Source: CAWAPS01 sp963783945 (GTDB lineage Bacteria; Actinomycetota; Acidimicrobiia; Acidimicrobiales; Palsa-688). Taken from it: 64,000 nt of DNA. The DNA is taken from NCBI GenBank assembly GCA_963783945.1, contig CAWAPS010000024.1:248001-312000 (forward strand), read 5' to 3'. A model generated the notes under the pieces. The model was not told the origin of the DNA. It did not search any database and was given only the letters and a program-made list of their open reading frames with translations. Position numbers and translations under genes: made by a program. Positions within the stretch are counted from its first letter, which is position 1. Every line of letters begins with the position of its first letter. Shown here piece after piece: positions 17,525 to 26,503 of the stretch.

Positions 17525-18562
17525 TCAGGTGTGGACGGCCTCGAGCGCCGCCAGCGCCGCGCCGCGCGCCCCCGCCATGTCCAGGTCCGGCACGAGATGG
17601 AACGTCGCGACCCGGGCCGACTCGGCACGGAGGATCGTGTTCTCCCGGGCCGTCTGCAGATACCAGGATCTGAACTGCTCCGAGGTTTCGACCACGCCTC
17701 CTCCGACGAAATAGGCATCGGGGTCGAGAACGTTGGCAACGATGGTGAACAGGCGCCCGATGGCCTGGGCCTGCTGGGTGAAGATCCGCAGGGCCATGGC
17801 GTCGCCGGCCTCTCCGTAGGCCCGGACCGCCCTGGCGGCCTGGGCCGGCGACTCGGCGCCGCTCAGCGGGTGGCCGGAGAATCTGGTGAGCCAGTAAGGG
17901 AGCAGGTTGTTTTCGATGCCGGTCAGGGAGGCCAAGCTCTCGGCGTCGGCGACGAATCCGCAGTTGCAGTACGGCACCGGCTGACCAGGCTCGAGCAGCC
18001 CCTCCAGGGGAATGTGGACGTGGCCGAGCTCTCCGGCCATACCTGCGGATCCGGTTACGACCCGGCCGCGGTGGACCAGCCCCCCGCCGAGGCCGGTGCC
18101 GATGACGATGGACACCGAGGAATGCTCCGGTGCTCGGGCGCCGAAGTGGCGGTGGTGGGCGTAGAGGGCGGCAGCGTTCCCGTCGTTGATGTATGCGACC
18201 CGCCGGTCCAAGCGGCGTTCGAGGGCCCCCCGCAGATCGAACCCGCACCAGTCGGGGTGCTCGAAGTTGGTCGAACCTCGCTCCGATATCACTCCCTCGG
18301 CACTGGACGGGCCCGGGCTGGCCAGACCCACCACCTGCACCTGGTCCGGGTCGGTCGAGGTCCGGGCGAGCACGTTCTCGAAGGCGAAGACCAACTCGCG
18401 GAGTGCCGCCTCGGGGCCTTGCTTGACCCGGCTCGGCGTTTCCATCAGCTCCTCAACCAGGAAGCCCTTGGGATGCAGGACCGTGGCGTTGTTGCAAGTC
18501 CCGCCGTTGTCGAGGCCGACCACGACCGCGGAATCCTCCTCCGCCCCGAACCCGCTCTTCAC
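17525..18562 (-). CDS. ROK-family sugar kinase
   Basis: ROK kinase (345 aa from the GTG at 18562). N-terminal ATP loop VVGLDNGGTCNNATV, VVGLASPGP, the active-site region YINDGNAAALYAHH with catalytic Asp, and IGTGLGGGLVHRGRV are present. GELGHVHI provides the zinc His, but the downstream Cys cluster is reduced to CNCGFVADAE, without the third Cys of the usual CxCGxxGCxE. Reading further upstream gives only Arg-rich sequence antisense to copA's 3' end, so I start at VKSGFGAEEDS. Substrate is probably glucose or an N-acetylhexosamine, not determinable. Confidence 0.87.
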   Translation of the reverse strand: MKSGFGAEEDSAVVVGLDNGGTCNNATVLHPKGFLVEELMETPSRVKQGPEAALRELVFAFENVLARTSTDPDQVQVVGLASPGPSSAEGVISERGSTNFEHPDWCGFDLRGALERRLDRRVAYINDGNAAALYAHHRHFGARAPEHSSVSIVIGTGLGGGLVHRGRVVTGSAGMAGELGHVHIPLEGLLEPGQPVPYCNCGFVADAESLASLTGIENNLLPYWLTRFSGHPLSGAESPAQAARAVRAYGEAGDAMALRIFTQQAQAIGRLFTIVANVLDPDAYFVGGGVVETSEQFRSWYLQTARENTILRAESARVATFHLVPDLDMAGARGAALAALEAVHT

Positions 18563-18615
18563 CACCCTCCGAACCCTACGCCTTGGCCGAGGGCGGCGGG
18601 CGAGGGCGCCGGGAC

Positions 18616-20856
18616 TCAGCGACCGCCTCGGCGCCGCGACCCGCCGAACCTGCGCAGCCTCAAGGCATTGAGCACGACGCTCACCGAGCTGGTTGCCATG
18701 GCGACGGCCGCGAGCGCAGGCGGTAGGACTCCGAACGCAGCGAGGGGGACGAGCATGACGTTGTACACGGATGCCCACGCCAGGTTCTGCCGCATCACCC
18801 GCCGGATGGCGCGGGACAGCGCTATGGCGTCGGCCACCGCCCCGACTTCGACGCGTACGACGGTGATCCCGGAGGCGGCCGCGGCGGCGCCGGAGCCCGT
18901 CCCGATAGCTATACCGAGGTCAGCGGCGGCCAGGGCGGGAGCGTCGTTGATGCCGTCGCCGACCATCGCCACCGGCCCGAATTGCTTGCGCAGCTCAGCG
19001 ACCAGGCCAGCCTTGTCCGCCGGCATCAGGTCACCGTAAGCCTCGTCCGCGCCCACCTCCGACCCGATCCGCCCGACCGTGTGCTGACCATCGCCACTGG
19101 CCAGCACCACCCGCAGCCCCTCGCCCCGGAGCCTCGCCACTCCGTCACTGGCATCAGCCCGCAACGCGTCGGCGATGCCGACGACCAGAGCGGGTTCGCC
19201 GTCCAGGGCCACGCACGCCGGCGTCAGCCCCCTCGCCGCCAGCTCGACGGCGGCTGCTTTCGCCCGGGCGGTGGCGCGGGCCGGGATCGAGCCGACCCAG
19301 ACCGAGATCTCGCCCACCCGGCCGGCGACTGCTGCGCCAGGAGTGACCTCTACGTCACTCACCGGTCCCGGCAGGGCGCCGTCCCGAGCCAACGCGGCAT
19401 CGACGATGGCCCGGCCGAGGGGATGCCCCGAACCCGCCTCGACCGCCGCGGCCAGAGCGAGAGCGGCTGTCCCGTCGGTCCCGTCCAGCGGCACCAGTTG
19501 CGTCACCTCAGGGCGGCCGACGGTCAGGGTTCCGGTCTTGTCCAGCACCACCGCCCGCACGTCGCGGGCCCGCTCCAGGGCTTCCCCGCCGGATATCAGC
19601 AGCCCGAGCTCGGCCCCGCGGCCCGCGCCGGCCATCATGGCGACCGGAGTTGCCAGGCCCAGGGCACACGGACAAGCCACGATCAGCACTCCCACGGCGG
19701 CCAGGACGGCGGTCTCGACCGCGGCGCCGGCAGCCAACCAGCCGACGAACGTGGCGAGGGACGCCAGCAGTATCGCCGGTACGAACACGGACGCCACCCG
19801 GTCGGCGAGCCTCTGGGCCCTCGACTTCTCCGTCTGCGATCGCTCCACCGACGCCAGGATCCGGGCCAGGGTGGTATCCCCACCGGTCCGGACCACCCGC
19901 ACCTTGATGGGGCTCAACCCGTTGACCGTCCCGCCGGTCACCTCGTCTCCAGGCCCCTTCGCCGCGGGAAAACTCTCTCCCGTGAGGAGTGATTCATCCA
20001 CGGCGGCCCGGCCCTCCAGGATCGAACCGTCCGCCGGAACCGCCTCCCCCGGAAGCACGAGGACGGTATCGCCGTGGCGCAGATCGGCCGCGGGCACGTC
20101 AACGTAGGGTGCGCCGGAGCCGGAATCCGCCACGGCGAGATCGGATCCGGGGGTCATCAGGTGGGCGGTTCGCGGCTGCAGCCGGGCCAGCGAGTCGACG
20201 GCGGCGTGGGCCCGGCTCCTGGTCACTCCTTCGAGGTACCGGCCGATCGAGATGACAGTCAGGATGACCGCCGTGACGTCGTAGGCGGTTGCGTCCCGCC
20301 CGGCGGCGGTGGCCGCGACGGAATAGATCAAGGCCACGGTGGATCCGACGGACACGAGGGTGTCCATGCCGACCGATCCGTGGCGGAGGCCTTTGATCGC
20401 CCCGACGTGGAAGTCCCATCCGACCCATCCGAACACTGGCAAGGTGAGGGCGAGCTGCAGATATGTCGACCACGCGTCCCCGCCGAAGGCGTAGGCGAGG
20501 ATCAGCACCGCGGCCGTGAGGACCACGCCGACCACCAGCTTGGTCGGGTAGCCAAACGGCGACCGGTTTCCCAGCTCGCGATCGTCCTTCGCCCCGGCGG
20601 AGCCGGAGGTCGGGGCGACAGTGGCCCGATATCCCAGCGACTCGACGGCGTCGGTCAAGCTTTGGGCTTCCGTCGGAGCGGCCAGCTCGACCAGCGCGGT
20701 CCGGGTAGCCAGGTTGACCGACACCCGTTGGGTGCCGTCCACTCCGAGAAGGGCCCGTTGGACCCGGTGTACGCACGAAGCGCAGCTCATGCCCTCGATG
20801 GCGAGCTTCACCTCGTCCAACCCGGCCGGCGCGTCGATCTCCGTGCTGGTGCTCAT
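18616..20856 (-). CDS. copA: Copper-translocating P1B-type ATPase
   Basis: Copper efflux ATPase of 746 aa. One N-terminal heavy-metal domain carries GMSCASC. About eight TM helices include the CPC metal site (VACPCALGLATP). The phosphorylation site is DKTGTLT, and GDGINDAPALAAAD closes the catalytic hinge. This motif set is that of the Cu+ exporting group 1B-1. The start at 20856 overlaps the csoR stop by 4 bp (ATGA), so csoR-copA form one transcript. Regulation is expected through the CsoR operator at 21171-21195. No CopZ chaperone gene is adjacent. Confidence 0.95.
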   Translation of the reverse strand: MSTSTEIDAPAGLDEVKLAIEGMSCASCVHRVQRALLGVDGTQRVSVNLATRTALVELAAPTEAQSLTDAVESLGYRATVAPTSGSAGAKDDRELGNRSPFGYPTKLVVGVVLTAAVLILAYAFGGDAWSTYLQLALTLPVFGWVGWDFHVGAIKGLRHGSVGMDTLVSVGSTVALIYSVAATAAGRDATAYDVTAVILTVISIGRYLEGVTRSRAHAAVDSLARLQPRTAHLMTPGSDLAVADSGSGAPYVDVPAADLRHGDTVLVLPGEAVPADGSILEGRAAVDESLLTGESFPAAKGPGDEVTGGTVNGLSPIKVRVVRTGGDTTLARILASVERSQTEKSRAQRLADRVASVFVPAILLASLATFVGWLAAGAAVETAVLAAVGVLIVACPCALGLATPVAMMAGAGRGAELGLLISGGEALERARDVRAVVLDKTGTLTVGRPEVTQLVPLDGTDGTAALALAAAVEAGSGHPLGRAIVDAALARDGALPGPVSDVEVTPGAAVAGRVGEISVWVGSIPARATARAKAAAVELAARGLTPACVALDGEPALVVGIADALRADASDGVARLRGEGLRVVLASGDGQHTVGRIGSEVGADEAYGDLMPADKAGLVAELRKQFGPVAMVGDGINDAPALAAADLGIAIGTGSGAAAAASGITVVRVEVGAVADAIALSRAIRRVMRQNLAWASVYNVMLVPLAAFGVLPPALAAVAMATSSVSVVLNALRLRRFGGSRRRGGR

Positions 20857-21134
20857 GAGTGCAGCAGCCGGGCTATGGCGTCGGCTGCCTCCCTGACCTT
20901 CTTGTCCCCTTCCGGTCCGCCCCGCGCCGCCGCCTCGGCCACGCAGTGGCCCATATGCGCCTCGAGCAGCCCGACGGCGACCGAGTGAAGGGCCTTGGTC
21001 GCCGCTGACACCTGGGTGAGGATGTCGATGCAGTAGCGGTCTTCTTCGACCATGCGCTGCAAGCCCCGGACCTGACCCTCGATCCGGCGTAAGCGCTTGA
21101 GGTAGTCGTCCTTGTCCGAGGCGTAACCGTACAT
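20853..21134 (-). CDS. csoR: Copper-sensing repressor CsoR
   Basis: CsoR/RcnR-family all-helical repressor, 93 aa. It starts MYGYASDKDDYLKRL and carries RRIEGQVRGLQRMV (DNA-contact helix). The Cu(I) ligand set is visible as Cys in DRYCIDIL and the H-x3-C of EAHMGHC, matching the Cys-His-Cys pattern of mycobacterial CsoR. Copper binding should release the repressor from its operator and induce copA. The reading frame upstream crosses the operator and is not conserved-like, so the ATG at 21134 is chosen. Confidence 0.95.
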   Translation of the reverse strand: MYGYASDKDDYLKRLRRIEGQVRGLQRMVEEDRYCIDILTQVSAATKALHSVAVGLLEAHMGHCVAEAAARGGPEGDKKVREAADAIARLLHS

Positions 21135-21170
21135 TTGCCCGCTCCTGGCGCGTCCGGAAATCTGCGTCGA

Positions 21171-21195
21171 TGCTATACCCCCGTAGGGTATAGCA
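21171..21195. promoter_or_regulatory. CsoR operator upstream of csoR-copA
   Basis: A perfect inverted repeat with 10-bp arms (TGCTATACCC and GGGTATAGCA) around a 5-bp centre. It lies 37 bp before the csoR start. GTATAC/TATACCC-N-GGGTATA repeats are the known operator type of CsoR. It also lies 60 bp before the divergent DUF2510 gene, so both directions could be controlled, although only csoR-copA is expected to be. Confidence 0.9.
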
Positions 21196-21254
21196 AGAAT
21201 CGATTTCCTCTGGCGTGGACCGGAGGATCGACTGCCCTTCCGATACCGTGTGGC

Positions 21255-22136
21255 ATGGGTATGGCGCGACCCACCGACGCTCGGGGCAGCCGGCGGGCTG
21301 ACTCGGGGATGGCGGCCATGGGGGCCCTCGCCCTGTGCTTTCTTGGATTGTTGGCTGTCGCCGCGTGCGGGTGGCCCGGACCGGCCGCGGCCCACCCCGT
21401 GGATATTCCGGCATGGTCGCAGGCAACCGGGGCGACCGGCGGGGCGACCGGCGGAGCGACCGCACCGGCTGGACGACGGCTTCAGAGCTTCGCCGCAGCC
21501 GCATCGGTGCTCTCGTTGACGACCACGGTGGAGCACCGGACCCGCGAAATCGCCGCCGCGGCCATCGCCGTCGTGGTATTGGCCGGCGTGGTCATGCTGA
21601 TCCTGCGGCGACGCCGGCGGAGGCGTGCGGCCTACGCTCGCGGTGGCAAGGGTTGGACGTTGGCGGGGCGACCGGCAGGCCCATCAGGGCGACCAGCGGG
21701 CCCATCAGGGCGACCAGCCGGCCCGGCGGGGCGACCGCCCGGCGACGCCCTGCTGACCGGGCCGCCAGCCGGGACTCAACTCGGCACCACCGGGCGGGCA
21801 ACCGGGGCTTCGGCGCCGACCGGGCTGACCGGGCCGCTAGCCGGGACTCAACTCGGCACCACCGGGCGGGCAACCGGAGCTTCGGCGCCGACCGGGCTGC
21901 CCGGGCCGCTCACCGGCGGCAGCCCGCCGGGCCCCGCCGGACCCAGCCCGGCCGGTGCCACCGGCTGGGCCGGGGCGATTCCCGCCGGCACCGCCCAACC
22001 GGCAGCAAACGGGTGGCCGCCCGCGGGCTGGTACACCGACCCGACGGGCCGGTACCCGTGGCGCTGGTGGGACGGCCGGCGCTGGACCACCACCGCCCGC
22101 CACCAAGACCGCGAGATCGACGACCGCATGGGGTGA
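21255..22136 (+). CDS. DUF2510 membrane protein with Gly/Ala/Pro repeats
   Basis: Protein of 293 aa from the ATG at 21255 (other ATGs at 21261 and 21309). It has a signal-like helix (GALALCFLGLLAVAACGW), a second TM (AAAAIAVVVLAGVVMLIL) followed by an Arg-rich stop-transfer, and a long low-complexity Gly/Ala/Pro/Thr region. The C-terminal DUF2510 motif is GWYTDPTGRYPWRWWDG. The DNA contains two tandem 72-bp copies at about 21765-21908, encoding GTQLGTTGRATGASAPTGL twice, and short GRPAGPS repeats before them. DUF2510 often ends actinobacterial membrane proteins; its function is unknown. Confidence 0.8.
   Translation: MGMARPTDARGSRRADSGMAAMGALALCFLGLLAVAACGWPGPAAAHPVDIPAWSQATGATGGATGGATAPAGRRLQSFAAAASVLSLTTTVEHRTREIAAAAIAVVVLAGVVMLILRRRRRRRAAYARGGKGWTLAGRPAGPSGRPAGPSGRPAGPAGRPPGDALLTGPPAGTQLGTTGRATGASAPTGLTGPLAGTQLGTTGRATGASAPTGLPGPLTGGSPPGPAGPSPAGATGWAGAIPAGTAQPAANGWPPAGWYTDPTGRYPWRWWDGRRWTTTARHQDREIDDRMG
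21765..21908 (+). repeat. Two tandem 72-bp repeats within the DUF2510 gene
   Basis: Two in-frame copies of 72 bp differing at a few bases. Each encodes 24 residues (core AGTQLGTTGRATGASAP). The copies are close to identical, suggesting recent duplication. Confidence 0.9.
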
Positions 22137-22160
22137 TGGATCCAACCACCTCGTGACCAT

Positions 22161-22268
22161 TTCGCGTCGCGAACGGTCGGCGAGACCCCGGGGTCGCGAC
22201 GCGAAAGGGTCGCTATTTGACCCGAACGCGTCGAGACGCCACCCCGGTGACGAAGGTCGCGACGCGAA
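22161..22268. repeat. Three copies of a 12-bp motif in the gap before the kinase
   Basis: The motif TCGCGACGCGAA occurs at 22194-22205 and 22257-22268, and inverted (TTCGCGTCGCGA) at 22161-22172. The 22137-22505 gap has no gene that I can support. The motif positions upstream of the kdpDE-like pair make them candidate operator sites, or a structured region. No known regulator is assigned. Confidence 0.6.
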
Positions 22269-22505
22269 GTGGTGAGCCGCTCGAGGTGTCGCCGAAGCGG
22301 ACCCCAACGCCGACTGTACTTCCGGTGTTGGTCCGGGTTGCGCCCGCCGTCACCACAGCCGGTTGCCCTGGTGCTCGATGTAGCTGTTGAAGACTCCCCC
22401 CGTGGTTCTGCCGGTTGGGGTTAGTGGCGACAGACGGAGACGTGTCGCCGCCGTTGTTGAGTTCCGAACCGGCTACTCGGCGAACCCCGGTGGGAGAATG
22501 AGAGG

Positions 22506-23972
22506 ATGCGCAGGAGTGTGACGGGGTCCGCTATCGGCATCGCGGGCGCCCTGATCCTCGGGGCGGTGATGCTCCCTCTGCGCTCCCACCTGAGCATCGC
22601 CACCACGGGGCTGGTACTTGTCGTACCCGTCGTGGCCGGGGTGATCGCCGGCGGTTACGCCGGCGGTATATCGACGGTGGTCGCGGGGTTCCTGCTCTAC
22701 GACTTAGTCTTCATTCCGCCCTATTACACCTTGAGCGTGGGGGCGGCCCAGAACTGGGTGGCACTCGGGATATATGTGGTCGTCATGCTCCTCGTGTCGT
22801 ACGTCGTGGACAGCCTCCAGGAGGCCCGATCGGAGGCGCAGGCTCGAGCCGCGGAAACCGAGCGGCTCTTCGACATATCAGAACAGCTGGTAGGAGACCG
22901 CTCGGTAGAAGACCTCTTGGAGACGATCGTGACCTCCGTGCAGACCGCGTTCGGCGTTCGCGGGGTGGCTCTTCTCTTGCCGGGAGAGGGGCATCTCGAG
23001 GTCGCGGCGTCAGCCGGCGATCCCCTGGATCCGCGAGAGCTGGGACCGCTCGACCCGGAATCCGGGGTGCCCGTCTCGGTGGGCATGGCGGCCGCCAACC
23101 CCGGCCAGCTCCGTGTGGTCTCCCTGTCGGCTTCGGGGCGGCCGGTCGGGCTGCTGGCGCTCACGGGCCTGCCCCCCGCCGCAGCCGACCGTGACCTGCT
23201 CCGGATATTTGCCAACCATGCCGCCCTGGCCCTGGAACGGGCCCAGCTGCGGGCGAGAGCCCTTCGCTCTGAGCTTCTGGAGGCGGCGGACCAGGTCCGC
23301 CGCGACCTGCTCGGGGCGGTATCCCACGATCTGCGAACACCACTCGCAACCATGAAAGTGGCGTCGTCCACTCTCCTCGAACCTGACGCCCAGCTGTCAG
23401 GCGCCGACGTACGCGAGCTGCACGAGCTGCTCGATGTCCAGACCGACCGCCTGACCAGGCTGGTCACCAGCCTGCTCGACATGACGCGCTATCAGGCGGG
23501 GGTCCTGGTGTTAAAGCGGGTCCCCTCGGCCGTGCTCGACCTGGTCGGAGAGGCCGTAGCCGCCATCCGGCCCGCCCTGGGCGACCGGCCGGTAGAGATC
23601 GACCTGTCCGGCTCCTTGCCTCTGGTGGACGTCGATCCGGTCCTCATCGAGCAGGTACTGATCAACCTGATCGACAACGCAGATCGTCACGCCCCCCCCG
23701 GTTCGGCCGTCGTGGTGGGCGCGGAACTCCATAGAACCCGGGTGGTGGTTTCCGTGTCGGATCGCGGCCCGGGCGTGCCGAGACCGGAACGCCAGGCGGT
23801 GTTCGAGAGCTTCCACCGCTTCGACACGGGAGGCCGGGCCGGGCTCGGGCTGGCGATCGCCAAGACGTTCGTTGAGGTCCACGGCGAGAGGATCTGGGTG
23901 GAGGAGATGGCCGGCGGCGGAGCCCGCTTCTCCTTTTCCCTTCCGAGCTCCACCGAGGACGGCGGGCGGTAG
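22506..23972 (+). CDS. KdpD-like sensor histidine kinase lacking the KdpD sensor domain
   Basis: Sensor kinase of 488 aa. A DUF4118-type four-helix membrane block (about residues 1-100), as in the KdpD core, is followed by a GAF domain (about 130-245). A HisKA domain with SHDLRTPLATM and a HATPase with NLIDNADRHAPP, DRGPGVP and RAGLGLAIAK come next. The N-terminal ATP-binding and Usp-like domains of true KdpD are absent. The response regulator starts 2 bp after the stop. No kdpFABC genes follow, so K+ transport control is not supported; the signal is unknown. Confidence 0.9.
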   Translation: MRRSVTGSAIGIAGALILGAVMLPLRSHLSIATTGLVLVVPVVAGVIAGGYAGGISTVVAGFLLYDLVFIPPYYTLSVGAAQNWVALGIYVVVMLLVSYVVDSLQEARSEAQARAAETERLFDISEQLVGDRSVEDLLETIVTSVQTAFGVRGVALLLPGEGHLEVAASAGDPLDPRELGPLDPESGVPVSVGMAAANPGQLRVVSLSASGRPVGLLALTGLPPAAADRDLLRIFANHAALALERAQLRARALRSELLEAADQVRRDLLGAVSHDLRTPLATMKVASSTLLEPDAQLSGADVRELHELLDVQTDRLTRLVTSLLDMTRYQAGVLVLKRVPSAVLDLVGEAVAAIRPALGDRPVEIDLSGSLPLVDVDPVLIEQVLINLIDNADRHAPPGSAVVVGAELHRTRVVVSVSDRGPGVPRPERQAVFESFHRFDTGGRAGLGLAIAKTFVEVHGERIWVEEMAGGGARFSFSLPSSTEDGGR

Positions 23973-23974
23973 GG

Positions 23975-24658
23975 ATGGCCCGAGTGCTGGTAATCGACGA
24001 CGACCCATCGCTGCTGCGGGCCCTTAAGGTGGGGCTCAAGGCGGGCGGGCACGACGTCATAAGCGCCACCAACGGCGAGCAGGGCATCTCGGAGACGGCG
24101 GTTTTCGCCCCTGACGTCGTCATACTCGATCTCGGCCTGCCGGACCTTGACGGGCTGGCGGTGTGCCGGCGCATCCGGCAATGGAGCGACGTTCCCATAC
24201 TGGTGCTCTCCGCCATCGGCACCGAGGACCGCAAGGTCACCGCCCTGGACAGCGGGGCGGACGACTACATCACCAAGCCCTTCGGGATGGCCGAGCTAGA
24301 AGCGCGGATCCGGGCGGCGATCCGCCACCGCGGTCCGGGTAACGGCGACCCGGCAGAGTCCACCCTGTCGGCCGGCCCGGTCGAGCTCGATCTGGTGCAC
24401 CACGAGGCGCGCATCGGCGGTCAGCCGGTCGAGCTGACAGCGAAGGAGTTCGACGTGCTGGCCTTCTTGACCCGCTACGCCGGGCGCACCTGCACCCGGG
24501 AGATGATCCTCACCGCGGTGTGGGGCCCCGGATACGGGCGCGAAGCTCAGTATCTGCACGCCTACATCCATCGGCTCCGGCAAAAAATCAGGGATCCCGA
24601 CGGCAAGTTGATACGTACCGTCCCCGGCGTCGGCTACGTGCTCACCGGGGGGCTTTGA
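23975..24658 (+). CDS. OmpR/KdpE-family response regulator
   Basis: Response regulator (227 aa). The receiver domain has acidic residues DDD near the N terminus, phospho-acceptor Asp in VVILDLGLPDLDG, and Lys in YITKPFG. The C-terminal winged helix resembles KdpE (EYLHAYIHRLRQKIRDP-like region, here QYLHAYIHRLRQKI). Paired with the kinase 2 bp upstream. Targets unknown; the DipZ-like gene downstream is a candidate. Confidence 0.93.
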   Translation: MARVLVIDDDPSLLRALKVGLKAGGHDVISATNGEQGISETAVFAPDVVILDLGLPDLDGLAVCRRIRQWSDVPILVLSAIGTEDRKVTALDSGADDYITKPFGMAELEARIRAAIRHRGPGNGDPAESTLSAGPVELDLVHHEARIGGQPVELTAKEFDVLAFLTRYAGRTCTREMILTAVWGPGYGREAQYLHAYIHRLRQKIRDPDGKLIRTVPGVGYVLTGGL

Positions 24659-24741
24659 GGCGAGCCCAAATCCATTCCGCTGCCTTCTAACGTAACCCGG
24701 TGCGGGGCTTTGGCCGCCGGTGCCCTGGAAGGAAGCGTCTG

Positions 24742-26466
24742 TTGGTCGAGTTAATCGTCATCGGCTTCGTCGCTGGGCTGATCGCCGGCATCTCTCCATG
24801 TATCTTGCCCGTGTTGCCGGTCGTGCTGGTGGCCGGGGCCACGACGGCCGAATCCGACCGGGTCTCGTCCCCCACGACCCTCCGAAGTCGCTGGAAAACC
24901 CAACGCCGACCTTTGATGGTCGTGGCCGGCGTGGTCGTGAGCTTCAGCTTTCTCGTGCTCGCCGGGACCGAGCTGTTGTCGCTGCTCGGCCTGCCACAGG
25001 ACTTGCTTCGCGACGCCGGTATCGCCATTCTTCTCGTGGTCGGCGCCGGCTTCATATTCCCTCCCATAGGCCATCTGCTGGAGCGGCCGTTTACCCGGAT
25101 CGCGGCCCGCCCGCCGGCGGGGGCCGCCGGGGGATTCGTGCTGGGGTTGGGCCTCGGGCTGGTTTTCGTCCCGTGCGCCGGCCCCGTGCTCGCCGCCATA
25201 ACCGTCGTCGGCGCGACCCACCGCGTGGGCTTCACGGCGGTGATCCTGACTCTCGCGTTCGCAGCCGGCGCCGCAGTCCCTCTGCTGGTAGTGGCCGTCG
25301 CCGGCCACGAGGTTACAAGGAGGACCAGGAGTCTGAAGGCTTCGGCGCCCCGGCTGCGCCAGGCCGGCGGTCTCGTGATGGTGGCCATAGCTGTCGCCAT
25401 TGCCTTCAATGCATTCGACGGTTTGCAGCGAGACGTGCCCGGCTACACGAACGCCCTGCAAAACCGGGTGGAGAGCTCGACACAGCTCCGCCGGCAGCTC
25501 GGCTCGCTTACCGGCAACGGCAACGCGTCCCTCGCCAAATGCAGCTCCACCACTCAGGCGCTCGAGCAGTGCGGCCCGGCTCCTAACTTCACCGGAATCA
25601 CCAAGTGGCTGAACACCCCGGGGGGAGATCCCCTATCCCTCCCAGCCCTGCGAGGCAAGGTCGTTCTGGTCGATTTCTGGACCTACTCGTGCATCAATTG
25701 CCAGCGGACGCTTCCGCACATCGAGACCTGGTACAACAACTACAAGAGCGACGGTCTGGTCGTCGTCGGAGTTCACACGCCGGAGTTCGCGTTCGAGCAT
25801 GTGGTGTCCAACGTGAAGGCGGCGGTGAAACACCTCGGTGTCGACTACCCGGTGGCCGTCGACGACAATTACGACACCTGGAACGCCTACGCCAACGAGT
25901 ACTGGCCGGCGGAATATCTGATCGACGCCAGTGGCAACGTCAGACACGTCGATTTCGGCGAGGGTGACTACGCCGACACCGAGCAGCTCATCCGGGACCT
26001 CTTGACCGCGGCCCACCCAGGAGTCGCGTTGCCCCGACCGACCGACGTGGCCAACAAGACCCCCGGCGAGGCGATGAGCCCCGAGACCTACATAGGCTAT
26101 GACCGGGTCCAGTACCTCGATTCACCGACTCCGGTTGTCGAGAACGCCCCGGCGCAGTACTCCTTCCCTCAGTCCCTGCCACCCGGCGCCTTCGCCTTGT
26201 CCGGGACATGGGACGAGCAATCAGAGGAGGCGACCGCCGGGGCGGAGGCGGAGCTGGCCATCAACTTCCTTGCCGAGGACGTATACCTGGTGATCGGGGG
26301 ATCGGGGACGTTGCAGGTCGCGATCAACGGCCGGCCGACCCAGACAATTGCGGTCACGGGGGTACCCGGCCTCTACACCCTCTTCCACGCCGCATCAGAC
26401 ACGGCGGCAACCATGACGCTCAAGGTTTCGCCGGGCGTCCAGGTATACGACTTCACCTTCGGGTGA
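24742..26466 (+). CDS. DipZ-like CcdA-thioredoxin fusion protein
   Basis: Thiol-redox membrane protein (574 aa). The N-terminal CcdA-like domain has six TM helices and paired membrane cysteines (GISPCILPVLPV, VFVPCAGPVLA). A periplasmic TlpA/AhpC-like thioredoxin domain follows with active site CINC at residues 317-320. The C-terminal beta-sandwich (from about residue 470) is as in mycobacterial DipZ (Rv2874). It passes electrons from cytoplasmic thioredoxin to extracytoplasmic substrates. The TTG at 24742 is preceded by GGAAGGAAG and yields the family N terminus; an ATG at 24700 would add 14 residues that do not match. The exported substrate is unknown. Confidence 0.87.
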   Translation: MVELIVIGFVAGLIAGISPCILPVLPVVLVAGATTAESDRVSSPTTLRSRWKTQRRPLMVVAGVVVSFSFLVLAGTELLSLLGLPQDLLRDAGIAILLVVGAGFIFPPIGHLLERPFTRIAARPPAGAAGGFVLGLGLGLVFVPCAGPVLAAITVVGATHRVGFTAVILTLAFAAGAAVPLLVVAVAGHEVTRRTRSLKASAPRLRQAGGLVMVAIAVAIAFNAFDGLQRDVPGYTNALQNRVESSTQLRRQLGSLTGNGNASLAKCSSTTQALEQCGPAPNFTGITKWLNTPGGDPLSLPALRGKVVLVDFWTYSCINCQRTLPHIETWYNNYKSDGLVVVGVHTPEFAFEHVVSNVKAAVKHLGVDYPVAVDDNYDTWNAYANEYWPAEYLIDASGNVRHVDFGEGDYADTEQLIRDLLTAAHPGVALPRPTDVANKTPGEAMSPETYIGYDRVQYLDSPTPVVENAPAQYSFPQSLPPGAFALSGTWDEQSEEATAGAEAELAINFLAEDVYLVIGGSGTLQVAINGRPTQTIAVTGVPGLYTLFHAASDTAATMTLKVSPGVQVYDFTFG

Positions 26467-26503
26467 CACCGCTGGCCGTCGCTTCAGGCCCAAAGTGTCG
26501 CAG

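Noticed and set aside
17453..19039. 528-codon frame opposite the ROK kinase and copA end
   Set aside because: Antisense to two genes with clear motifs; composition not protein-like.
22506..24658. True kdpDE potassium system
   Set aside because: Kinase lacks the KdpD N-terminal domains and kdpFABC is absent.
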